Shown here piece by piece: positions 50,719 to 60,838 of a stretch of DNA of 64,000 nt (positions are counted from its first letter, which is position 1; the number at the start of each line of letters is the position of its first letter). Made by a program: the position numbers and the translations under genes. The DNA is from Rhizophagus irregularis (taxonomy: Eukaryota; Glomeromycota; Glomeromycetes; Glomerales; Glomeraceae). The notes beneath the pieces were generated by a model. The model did no database searches. It was given only the letters and a program-made list of their open reading frames with translations, and was not told the DNA's origin. The stretch is from contig NC_089448.1 of assembly GCF_026210795.1 (NCBI RefSeq), forward strand, positions 2,666,001-2,730,000, given 5' to 3'.

Positions 50719-52274
50719 AAAAAATACTATATAAGTATCAAACTTTTATGCCTTGTCAAAGGAGATAAACTCTCAAAAAAATTCTCAGTTAAGATTGATA
50801 AGGATAAATCTATTTTTGAACTAAAGAGAGTTATCAAGGCGAAAAATCAAAATTGCTTTGCTGGTATAGACGCAGACAGGCTTAAGCTATGGAAAGTAGG
50901 AATTCCTATCAAACAACAGAGTCCTGAATTAACCGCCGTCAGTAATTTTAGCGTCAACATTAAGGAGGAGCTTGGTGGTGTTGAGTTATCACCATTTGAT
51001 GACATATCAGAACACTTTGATGACGATTCCAAAAAACCCGTTAAAAAGAACCTGCACATTATTGTTCAACCGCTAATTGAAGACAGCAAAGAGGTTCATT
51101 GCACTGCATCTTACGGCAACCGTAATAACAAAATAACTTTTCAATGGACAGTTACCCGAGAAATGGTGACTTTGGCAGGTTTGAAGAAAAGACTCTGTGA
51201 ATATTTTACGTTTCCCGATTGGACAGAATCCGAACATCTTGTCATAAGTCGTGTTGTTGGCAAAAGATTTGGTACGAAATCGAAATCTAGTTCAAGTAAA
51301 ACCATTCATATATCTACCGATGAGGATTTAGCTAGTATTATTTGGACTCCTGCACCTAAAATGGATTTGAAAATAGTCGTAGATACACGTGAGTTGTTGT
51401 TCATAAATTTATTTGGTTCGTCAGATATTCATTAAACTTTTACAATTAACAGCGCAACAAGCGCAACAACAGTTTAGTTCGTATACTTATTCAAAGATGA
51501 GAACTCTTTTCGGTTTGCAAGTCAATGATTACTATAATTTGCCGACAGAAGTATTAGTTCACAATGCTAATATATAAAGGAACCTTTTAGATAATGTGAT
51601 TACGAATATTTTGAGATACCATAAGGCATCCCCACATATCACCTGTGACATAAATGAGCCTTCCCGTCGTGTATTTATTTCATCAATTATCTATGCTGTA
51701 GCATCATCATTCGATGGTGACGTAAAGATTTTTTCTGAATACGAAGTTTCTGGGAGATACGGCAAAGGGCTCATTGACTGGATTATAAGGATAGGAGATA
51801 TTATTATCCACGTGACTGAAGCAAAAGGAAATGTTATTAGCCATGGAATTGGACAGAGTACCGTCCAAGCGCATGCATCTATGCAACGCAATAAACTTAA
51901 ACGTAGCTACGATGATGCTGATTTATACGACGAAGAAATGTTTTGCATTATTTCAACTGGTATGCTAATGAAACAAAACCAAAAAAAGATTCAAAATGGA
52001 GAAATGCGTGAATATACTAACTTCTTTGATATTCCTAACTCCAGGTATCGAATGGATAATGACAAAAGTCATACTAAAAAGTAACAGTAATGGTGGGAAC
52101 GTTGAGGTCCGTGTATGTTTACCGATACCTGACCCAATACCAATTAACAAAGTATCATTAAGCCGTGGTGATATTCGTGAGCCTGTAAGCAAATTGTTAT
52201 TGCAAATCAAGGGGCTTCTTGAAGAGCAGAAGAATTCGTTGGTTAGTGGAAAGCGTCATCGCAGTTGTCAATAA
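50719..52274 (+). pseudogene. Crinkler (CRN)-type effector gene with REase-like C-terminus; one in-frame stop
   Basis: Three exons are supported: up to 51388, 51453-51959 and 52045-52274. The N-terminal part is a CRN header of ubiquitin-like fold (LLCLVKGDKLSKKFSVKIDK, then DADRLKLWKVGIPI and a HIIV strand). A second ubiquitin-like segment follows (WTVTREMVTLAGLKKRLCEY to DLKIVVDT). The C-terminal domain has a PD-(D/E)XK pattern: Asp at 51776-51778 in GLIDWI, then Glu and Lys in VTEAK at 51818-51826. It ends in a GIEWIMTKVIL strand typical of these CRN domains. No ATG opens the header frame, so a short 5' exon is missing or the start is lost. A TAA at 51575-51577 lies in frame between header and nuclease parts. 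CRN proteins of this architecture are proposed nuclear effectors. Annotated as a probable pseudogene. Confidence 0.75.
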
Positions 52275-52674
52275 AGTTTTAATATATTTAGGAATGGTAA
52301 TTACTTCACCGGTATCACGTTGATAATATTCTTACATGATTTATTATTGTTTAAAATTAGTAATAATTAATCTAGTAACGCGATTTAATGTATTGTTAAT
52401 ATATTGTTTGATGTTTATTGATAGTAATAAAGATGTTATCAATAAAAGGTATTTGACATTTCACTTTGATCAAATTTGATTTGATTTTAATATATAATTA
52501 AATAATTATCAACTAAAATGATGACCGTCTCCCTGCTTTACCATCACCTTTCCTATCCTTGCTTGCAACATTCTGACACCCATATCTGGGAAAAAATGAT
52601 AGGAACTATGAGAAACGGATGCCCTCTTAATGCTACAATGTCTCAGATATTTACGTGGTAATAAATGAAGAATT

Positions 52675-52850
52675 TTTGCTGACGATGAAGAATTCTTCAT
52701 CAAATTGTTGAATTGCCGACGATGAAGAATTCTTCGTCAAATTGTTGAATTGCCGACGACGAAGAATTCTTCGTCAAATTGTTGAATTGCCGACAATGAA
52801 GAATTCTTGAATTGCTGACGATGAAGGAAGAATTCAACTTACTAAATTAG
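52675..52850. repeat. 37-bp tandem repeat with an internal palindrome
   Basis: Units begin at 52681, 52718, 52755 and 52792 (period 37) with a shortened one at 52817. Each carries GACGATGAAGAATTCTTCGT C or a variant; in the third copy GACGAAGAATTCTTCGTC is a perfect 18-bp palindrome. The linking part is AAATTGTTGAATTGCC. It lies about 400 bp downstream of the CRN gene. Confidence 0.9.
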
Positions 52851-53540
52851 AATATTTAAATTTGGAGCAGATTATTTCTATGGGGGAGATTTTTTTAACA
52901 TTGCTTGAATCAATAGTACTGTCACATTTGAGACATAAGTACCTTCGTTCAATGAATTTGCATAATTAGGTACAAAGGCAGGGTTCTGTGGCACCATTCG
53001 TCGTGCAGGTTTAAGGAACGTTTTTTATAAGATGTTTCACTAAATCCGACTTACAGTGCGGTACCTCTATAACCGACCCAATTTTATAGTCATAATGTGA
53101 CATTTTCAAAAAGATGTCACATTAGCAAAAAATAATATTTTAAAATTCTAACCGATAATTTTAATAAAGCATATCAAGAGCTTTTAAACTTATCAGATTA
53201 GATTAAAAAATAATGAATTTTGCTAGTGTTACATAAGTTTGAAGTTCGGGTAATTTATTATGATGGGAAAATTTTGAGAATAAGTGATTTTTGTGTAACA
53301 TAAAAAAAAATAATCATTTGATAGTGCTTATTAAAATAAATCATTTTAGCTTATAAACTTACCCATGCTTTGTTAAAAAAATTTTGAAAAAAAATTAAAA
53401 AAAATTTTGGTAGTTTTTATTTATTACAAATTATATTATGCTTATTTCTCAAAAAGGAATTACAGGAAAACTTGCTAAAAAAAATATAAATTCTATAGAA
53501 AAGTTTCTGATGATATACTTAATCAAATTACTTTTAAATA

Positions 53541-53737
53541 CAGTCAGCCCCCTTTATAGTCACACCCCTTGGAACCGAAAAAAAAGGATGTGATTATAAA
53601 AAAAGTCATATGTTGTGACTATAGAGAAGGTTTTTCTAATATATTTATTAGTACATTGGGCCAAAATATGGTGTGCTTATAAAGAGGAATTTTATATGTT
53701 GTGATTATACATGGGTGACTATATAGGGGGTCGACTG
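53541..53737. mobile_element. 197-bp MITE with pogo-type ends
   Basis: TA target duplications flank an element starting CAGTCAGCCCCCTTTATAGT; its right end is the near-inverse, TGACTATATAGGGGGTCGAC then TG. The ends match those of the neighbouring transposase-coding element, so it is probably a non-autonomous derivative mobilised by that family. Confidence 0.85.
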
Positions 53738-54115
53738 TAATTATAATAAATAATAAATTATATATAAAAAATTATGTATACAGTCAGCCCCCTTTACAGT
53801 CACCTCATATATAGTCACACCCTTCCCTTAGTTACATTTTGTATTAGTACTGATTTTTGATTTATAAAAACACCTTCTTTACAATCACGCATATAATAAA
53901 AATATAATCACATCAATTATTAGTCCCGATGTTATAATAAATATAATAAATTTGCCTTCCATATAATCACATAAAAATTTTCTCCCTATATAATCACTGT
54001 AAAACATGTGATTTGACATTATTTCGTGCGACTTGATTATCTATAAAATGTACGCGCAGTACACGCAGTACACTGTACACGTAATTTGCGCAGTTTGTGC
54101 AGTTTTTTACTTATT

Positions 54116-55970
54116 ATGCCACCTATCCGTTTAGAAAAACCAAGAAGTACTCGAACTGCTATTAGTGTTGAAGTCAAAAAAGAAATTTGTGAATATATAG
54201 TAGCAAACCCAAATGTAAATCAAGGTGACGTTGCCACATTTTTTAATACAAAATATCAAAATTTTGGTGTTGATAGAACAACCATTAATAAAATATGGAA
54301 AGAGCGTGAAAAGTGGCTAGCTGTTTTATCTACTTCACAAACTCCACATATCTTTCGCCATCGTTCTGTTCAATTTCCAGAACTTGATAAAGCTATGCAA
54401 ATTTGGACTTCACAAGCAACAGCTGCTGGATTGCCTTTAACTGATATGATATTACAGCAAAAAGGAAAAGAATTTGCCAAAATGTTAAATATAGAAGATC
54501 AGTTAAAGTGTACTAATGGCTGGGTTTATAGGTTTAAAGTGCGAAATGGTCTTCAAAAAGTCAATTTTTCAGGAGAAGCTAACAGTGCACCACTTGAAAC
54601 TCTCCCAGAAGAACGTCTACGTTTACGTACTCTTTTGGCTAAATATAATGAGGAAGATATTTACAATGCGGATGAAACAGGACTATTTTTTTGGATGGAA
54701 CCAAATCATACTCTTGGTTCAGGTAAAATTTCTGAATGAAAACAGGTAGAAATTTGTATTAATTTATTTTGTTTTTACATTTTATTTATTTTTATTATTA
54801 AATTTAAAATATTTATAATTATAATTTAGGATAAGAGCTGCCTTTCAGTTCTTTTATGTAGCAATTCTACAGGTTCTCACAAATTTCCACCACTTGTAAT
54901 TGGAAAGGCAAATAATCCTCGCTGCTTTAAAAATATCAATAGGACATCTCTTCCTGTAACTTATCGTGCTAATTCCAAAGCATGGATGAGATCAGATATT
55001 TTTGTTGAATGGCTTCACCATCTTGATAACTGGTTTCGTGTAATGGATCGAAAAATTTTACTCCTCATTGATAATGCAGGATCTCACTTTAATCCAAAAA
55101 CATTTGATGAAGACAGTTCTGATTTAAGTGAGGATAATGAAGAAAATGTTGCAGAGTCTTCCCATTCAGCTCAAAGTAGAACAAAATCTAAAAAAAAAGT
55201 GACAAAAAAAAAGCCTAATATTAAACTCACTAATATTAAGCTTATTTATCTTCCTCCAAACACAACTGCTCACCTTCAGCCAATGGATGCCGGAATTATC
55301 CACAGCTTTAAATCCAAGTATAAGCAAGAATTTTGTAAGCATCTGATTCAACAATTTGATAATGGAATAGATCAAAAAAGGTAAATTTAATTATTTATGA
55401 AACTTATTTAATCATTAATTAATTTTTAATAATATCAATTTTATTAGAAATAAATTAAATATTAAGGAAGCCATTAACTATATAGCTGAAGCGTGGGAAG
55501 ACGTCACTCCAACAACCATCCAGAATTGTTGGAAAAAGACAGGTATACTTCCGGCTTCTGATTTTCTTGTGGATGATAGTAATATGCAAGATTTTGAAAT
55601 AGATGAATCAGATGAATTAGACGGAATTAATATTGATTGTTTGCCAGAAGTTGATGAATTACGAGAATATCTCTAGATGCTTGATCAAGATATTCCAACT
55701 GAAGAACAACTCAATGATGAACAAATTATTAATTTGTTGCAGAATGAAAATGACGAAAGTGATGATGATGATTCTGATGAAGAAATATTATTGGTATCAG
55801 AAAAACAAGGAGTTGATGCACTAAAAATTTTTATCAATTATTTTGAGCAGCAAAACGATCCAGAATTTAACATTGATGATTTGCGTATTTTTCGAAAATA
55901 TTTGAGAATTGCTAGAATTAAAGAAATAAATTCGAAAAAACAAAGCACTCTTGATATGTTTTTGTTGTAA
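54116..55970 (+). pseudogene. Pogo/Tigger transposase (CENP-B HTH + DDE), two nonsense codons
   Basis: Three exons (54116-54745, 54830-55380, 55448-55970) span 568 codons. A Psq-type helix-turn-helix (about residues 18-65) and a CENP-B-type HTH (ELDKAMQIW to WVYRFKVRNGL) precede the DDE catalytic domain. The acidic triad is visible: D in YNADETGLFFW, D in LLLIDNAGSH and D in LQPMDAGIIHSFKSKY. An acidic insert of about 50 residues follows the second Asp, and the C-terminus is acidic, ending in STLDMFLL. TGA at 54737-54739 and TAG at 55674-55676 break the frame. Both can be explained by a single C-to-T change, but this is inference. The MPPIRL start is preferred to an ATG 30 bp upstream because it matches the usual short N-terminus. 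Confidence 0.9.
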
Positions 55971-56066
55971 TATAATATTATAATTTAGGAATATTAATAA
56001 TAGGTAATATAATAGTAATATACAGTATAATAGTAATAAAAAATGTTCATTACGCAAATGCAAATG

Positions 56067-56363
56067 AGGACCCCGGATATCTAATATAAAGGTCATAATG
56101 GACTTTTGGCCGAAAACACCCCTTTTTGCTGAAACTCAAAAAATCGTTTTTTGTATATATCTCAGCATCCAGTAATTCAATTTTAATGAACTTTTTTTTA
56201 TTTTGTAGCCCTCATTTAGCTCTACAATTTAAAAAAAAGTTCATCAAAATTGGACCACTGGATGCCGAGATATTTACAAAAAACGATTTTTTGAGCCCCT
56301 GAAAAATGTGCCAATCTGCCAAAAGTGTGACTTATGACCTGTTTTGGAGATATCTGGGGTCCT
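56067..56363. mobile_element. 297-bp MITE, AGGACCCC family, copy A
   Basis: Perfect 8-bp target duplication TGCAAATG at 56059-56066 and 56364-56371. Ends are AGGACCCCGGATATCT and AGATATCTGGGGTCCT. The element is a long imperfect palindrome: TTTTTGTA-ATATCTC-GCATCCAGT occurs in both arms. Ends and the 8-bp duplication suggest the hAT superfamily. Confidence 0.93.
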
Positions 56364-56761
56364 TGCAAATGTATTTTTTCGTGATTATGTTTCGTGTAAT
56401 TATAAAATTGACGAAATATTAAAAATTTATATATAGTCACATGGTTCAAAATTTTTATATATATGTGACTATATAAATATAAGCACACTCACATATAATC
56501 ACATCATAAAGTAGTCCCGAAGGGTGTGATTTTAGAGGGGGCTGACTGTAATTCTAATTAACATTAAGTATTGCATTAGCCAATCAAATTTATTTTAAGT
56601 CATGTGATTTTGTATTATGTCAGCAAAAAAATTTGAGAAATTTTTTTTATTTGCTTAATGTATTTATCTTTTTAAAGGCTATTTAATTTTAAAATTTTAT
56701 AAAATTCTGACCATTAAATCACAAGATATAAGGGGTACCTATTATAGAGGTACTGCACTGT

Positions 56762-57575
56762 ATCATTTATAACCTGGCTGGTGAAATGATTATCTCACTT
56801 GAGACTGCATGTTCATTAATCTAAGAGAGAATTGCTGCGAGTGGTGTTGTTTTTTATCTATCATCCTTCAAAATTCATCAACAGCCAAAGAAGTTTAATC
56901 ACTAGCATAAAATAATTTAATCTCGAAATAAACCAATATGTTACTAAAAGACTAAACATTATGGCAATAACATGTAAGAGTAAAGGGGATGTAGTTAATT
57001 GAACTAAATGATAATGATTGAACATAAACTAATAAAAAATATTTGAATTATTGTCTTGCGCTTCATTCTATATCTCAGATTTGCTTTTTTATTCTTATTG
57101 ATTTCATTTATACAATTAATATCTTTTTATTGTTGTTTTTATTGTTTTTATTGTTTTTTCTTTTAGTTTATATCCACTATCAGCTACTCGGAGTTGTCAA
57201 CACATCACATTATTGTCTCAGGAACGTATTCTAGTTCTTGAACACATGACCAAGTCGAATTACTTTTGAAGATGGCAAAATACAATAAAAAAAATAAAAG
57301 AATAAAAATAAATCTATAGGTTGATGATCATCAAATATTACAGAGTGAAAAATCCACACTAATAAACATCAAATCCTAAAGCTTTGACTTACCTCTAGGT
57401 TTAACTTCATAGTAAAAATCACAACCACAATAATTTTTATATCAAATTGTTCATAAAAATGGGCTCTTTTAAGTGACACCTTTCTTTTTTTTGAAATTTA
57501 TATTATTTTTATTATTTTTGTAAAAAAAATGCGATGTAATTAAAAAAGAATTTTCAAAAAATTAAGCATCTTCAC
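56762..57575. other. AT-rich spacer, no gene seen
   Basis: No supported coding frame. It may contain the missing 5' exons of the pseudogene that follows, but I cannot recognise them. Confidence 0.35.
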
Positions 57576-58381
57576 GTGCCAAATTCCTAAAACTTTGCGC
57601 CAGCGATAACGCAGAAAAATTAAGCAATAAATATCTTGTGTATGAGGCAGAATGGAAATGAATCGTGATGGTAAGTGTAAATCGTTATTGTATTATTTTT
57701 TTACCTCAGTTGCTAATACTTCCGTAACTATTCTGTAGGTTTCTGTAGGTTCAAAATTACTCAATCCTGGAGAAGGTTTTTTGTTATTTTATTTAATCTG
57801 CACAGGTGTAAGAGATATTATAGATAGACAAAACTTCTATAGATATGGGTGGGATAATTTATTTTGGAAATCTAGTGTAGTAGCGATAGAAATAAATTAG
57901 CTGTAGATGTTTTTTGTAAATGTGAGAGAGCAATTGATGCTGGAACTCACATTAAATGGCCTTGGATAGGACCCCGAACAATATATATAAAGGTAGGTTT
58001 TGAGTTTGCTTAACCAACATATAGAAATTTTTCCTATGTGAGATTTATTATTGCTTATTTGATAACATAATTTTTAAATAGTCAGATATAATTATGCGTA
58101 GCGAGTATTAAATTATTAATAGTCAGATATATATTTGCATAGCAGGATAGAATTTTTTAATATATATATATAATATAATATATATTTACATTTTCACATT
58201 AAAAAAATCTAATAAAATATGTAAACAAAGTTATAAACATGTTTGTATAAAAAAAATTTACTATTTTTAATACAAAGAATAAGTTAATTGTATACGTAAT
58301 ACAGGGAGCATTTTTAGACGTGATCATGTAACGTGTTTTTGATAAAACAAATACGTGTTCGTGTAACATTAAAATTATAAA

Positions 58382-58826
58382 GCATGTCTGAAATGTGTGC
58401 CAGGTTGATGGCGCAGTGTGGCACAGCGGTTTTTTCCAAAAAAATTAAATTGCAATTTTTTTTATTTAAAATAAAACCTTTAAATTCCTGTATTAGGTGT
58501 ATTTTTGTCCGCTCTGCAAATTTACTTAAAGCATATACAGGTGGTTTAGAAGGCCATTTTCGAGTTATTTAACAAAAACTGTTCTTTCGACAAATCCAAT
58601 TTTGGAAATGATCGGCAAAGACGATAAAATCGGTTGTTATATACTAAAGTCAAAATCTACTTCCAAAACCTCCTTCCATTTATAAGTGAATTTTGTAAAA
58701 CAGATGAAAATACATCTAATGTGTAAATTTGAAAGCTTTACATTAAAAAGAAAATCTTTAACTTAAATCTTTTTGAAATTACTGCGCTACACTGCGCCGT
58801 CAACCTGGTACACATTTCAGACGTGC
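58382..58826. mobile_element. Nested MITE with long inverted repeats
   Basis: The left arm is GCATGTCTGAAATGTGTGCC followed by AGGTTGATGGCGCAGTGTGG. The right arm, reverse-complemented, is GCACGTCTGAAATGTGTACC followed by AGGTTGACGGCGCAGTGTAG. No clear target duplication is seen, so the outer edges are approximate by a few bases. Confidence 0.8.
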
Positions 58827-59010
58827 AATCATAAATCATATACGCGTCTGTGTAACATTTAAAAAATATATATTTAAAATAAGAGCAAGAAAAATAAGTG
58901 TTTTGCTGTTTTTTTATAATTTTACACTATAATTTTTGTAATAATCAATAAAAGTTATTTCATTTTTACTTAGAAAATTTTTTAAAAATATTTTTTTTGA
59001 CAAATTTTAC

Positions 59011-59307
59011 AGGACCCCGGATATCTCCAAAACAGGTCATAAGTCACACTTTCGGCAGATTGGCCCATTTTTCAGGGGCTCAAAAAATCGTTTTTTGTAA
59101 ATATCTCGGCATCCAGTGGTCCAATTTTGATGAACTTTTTTTTAAATTGTAGAGCTAAATGAGGGCTACAAAATAAAAAAAAGTTCATTAAAATTGAATT
59201 ACTGGATGCTGAGATATTTACAAAAAACGATTTTTTGAGTTTCAGCAAAAAGGGGTGTTTTTGGCCAAAAGTCCATTATGACCTTTATATTAGATAACTG
59301 GGGTCCT
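59011..59307. mobile_element. 297-bp MITE, AGGACCCC family, copy B
   Basis: Perfect 8-bp target duplication AATTTTAC at 59003-59010 and 59308-59315. Same length as copy A and inserted in the opposite orientation; internal text matches almost base for base (for example AAAATCGTTTTTTGTAAATA). The near identity suggests recent activity of the family. Confidence 0.93.
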
Positions 59308-59542
59308 AATTTTACAGTAAATTTTAAAAATAAAAATTCCGCGTATTGGTGGTGTTACAAAAAACATGAATAAATCCATAAATATCTATTCAATCATGAT
59401 AAAAATTTATATGTAAGTAGACTGTTGAACAACTTTACTTAAGAAGGTTTTAGATGTTTCCTTTGACCAAAGTGCCTAAATTACGCTCTGAAGTCACAGA
59501 ACAGATATACGAAATATTAATAAGAAACATTTATAAGTTGTA

Positions 59543-60081
59543 TGGTGCCAGAACTCTATACTCAAAAATGTTTCAAATTTTTAATTTATCACGTGAGAAG
59601 CACAATAGCCAATAAAAACTCACAATTTTAGACAAAAAATAGAAAAAACAGATACGAGCATGTACAAAAAAGGAAAAAAAGGAAATCGGCTAAAGAATAA
59701 AGCAGAAAGTAGTATTTATTTAAGAACAATCAAGCTAAAATGGGGTTGAATTTAGACTTTTAAGTAAATTAAGGACATTTTAAGCCATTTTAAGCCTTAA
59801 AATAATTAAATATCAATATGATTTATGTAAATTCTCATAAAATAAATGCATTTATGTGACTTTTTGTTTCAAATTTGGGCCAATCATATAAAAATAACCA
59901 AATTTCAAACGCTTATAACTTTTTATGTAGATATTTTTTTGAAAATCTGACCGGTAATTTAATAGTACTTGTCTTGTAGAACAAAGTTACCGGTTTATTT
60001 CTTTGAAATTCTATTTTATTAAAGTGTTGAAAGATTTATAATTATCACAATTTTATTTTTGAGTATAGAGTTCCGGCACCA
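59543..60081. mobile_element. Nested TA-flanked MITE
   Basis: TA at 59541-59542 and 60082-60083. Left end TGGTGCCAGAACTCTATACT then CAAAAAT; right end, reverse-complemented, TGGTGCCGGAACTCTATACT then CAAAAAT. The TA target indicates the Tc1/mariner group, different from the hAT-like element around it. Confidence 0.87.
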
Positions 60082-60422
60082 TAATATTACAAAAAAATAA
60101 TAATAGCTTTATCCATACATTATTTCAAAAATTTTTGTTTTTTTAGTTTTTTTTATATACATATTTTATAAAAAAAATTATATATAAATATATATATGTC
60201 ATAAAATAAGTTGCTTAGTAGTGTAAAAAATTTATGGGTTAGATAAAAGTTTGCTTAGCAGACATGAAAAATATTTGCTTATTGACCTTAGTAAATTTTG
60301 AATTTTTTATCTGACCTATATATATATTGTTCGGGGTCCTCCTTGGATCCGCATACTCCCTCCCTCTTTGATAGCATCATACATTATATTTGCTATCTCT
60401 ATCATTAGCTATTTATCTGAAA

Positions 60423-60838
60423 AATAATCAATAAAGTTATGTGTTGTTTATAATAAAAAGCATTTGGATTATAATAAATTCTAGTACTATATATATGATA
60501 AATGATCAAAATGATCAAAATGATCATATCTGATATATGATAACTACGGCGGATAGATTTATTTATTTAGAAAATAGAATCTTATGCAAATTGGCAATTA
60601 TTTTCAATTGCATACTTTATATATATATATTAAATTAAAATACCATATAATATAACCAAGATATCTCAGATATCTCATAATGACGTGTAATTTTATTATA
60701 TATTTACATGAAAAACTTTTGTTAGAAAGTTTAATAAAAGCTTGTGATACTTCAGACTTATAATTTGATGAATATAAATGTAAAATCGCCTATTTCGTTT
60801 CTTATTATTTTTCTTTTTTTTTAGTTACAAAACTCAAT
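60423..60838. other. Spacer and promoter of the next gene
   Basis: AT-rich, with short repeats of ATGATCAAA near 60500. No coding support. Confidence 0.35.

Larger units (their letters stand above)
53781..56548 (+). mobile_element. Tigger/pogo-type DNA transposon
   Basis: A 2768-bp element flanked by TA (53779-53780 and 56549-56550). The left terminal repeat begins CAGTCAGCCCCCTTTACAGT; the right one, reverse-complemented, begins CAGTCAGCCCCCTCTAAAAT. The motif TCACACCCTT recurs in both ends. It encodes a CENP-B/DDE transposase and contains a 297-bp MITE at 56067-56363 between the transposase and the right end. Confidence 0.93.
53054..56760. mobile_element. Outer TA-flanked DNA element, split by younger insertions
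   Basis: The left end after TA (53052-53053) is CAGTGCGGTACCTCTATAA. The right end, reverse-complemented, is CAGTGCAGTACCTCTATAA and is followed by TA (56761-56762). A TA target and CAG start fit the Tc1/mariner-pogo class. Within it lie a 197-bp MITE and a complete pogo-type element. Removing these leaves about 740 bp without coding capacity, so the outer copy was non-autonomous. Confidence 0.8.
57968..60340. mobile_element. 2.37-kb hAT-like element with three nested inserts
   Basis: An 8-bp target duplication CCTTGGAT flanks it (57960-57967, 60341-60348). Both ends read AGGACCCCGAACAATATATA. Sub-terminal repeats of TTTGCTTA and AGTCAGATAT occur near both ends, a usual transposase-binding layout in hAT elements. 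After removing the inner inserts (58382-58826, 59011-59307, 59543-60081) about 1.1 kb remains with no transposase frame, so it is non-autonomous. Confidence 0.88.
57576..60422 (+). pseudogene. Host gene relic split by a transposon
   Basis: Coding-like segments in order: AKFLKLCASDNAEKLSNKYL then VYEAEWK, an in-frame TGA, IVM at a GT donor (about 57671); VSVGSKLLNPGEG (about 57739-57774); VRDIIDRQNFYRYGWDNLFW (about 57808-57880); after a frameshift, NKLAVDVFCKCERAIDAGTH with IKWPW up to 57967; and after the 2.37-kb element, IRILPPSLIASYIIFAISII with SYLSEK and a stop at 60420-60422. Removing the element and one copy of the 8-bp duplication restores frame across the insertion point. The C-terminus is a membrane helix. 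Family not named; it looks like a lineage-specific membrane protein. Breaks: one nonsense codon, one frameshift, one insertion. Confidence 0.6.

Noticed and set aside
58384-58572. 62-aa plus-strand frame starting MSEMCARLMA
   Set aside because: It starts inside a MITE terminal inverted repeat and is not conserved protein text.
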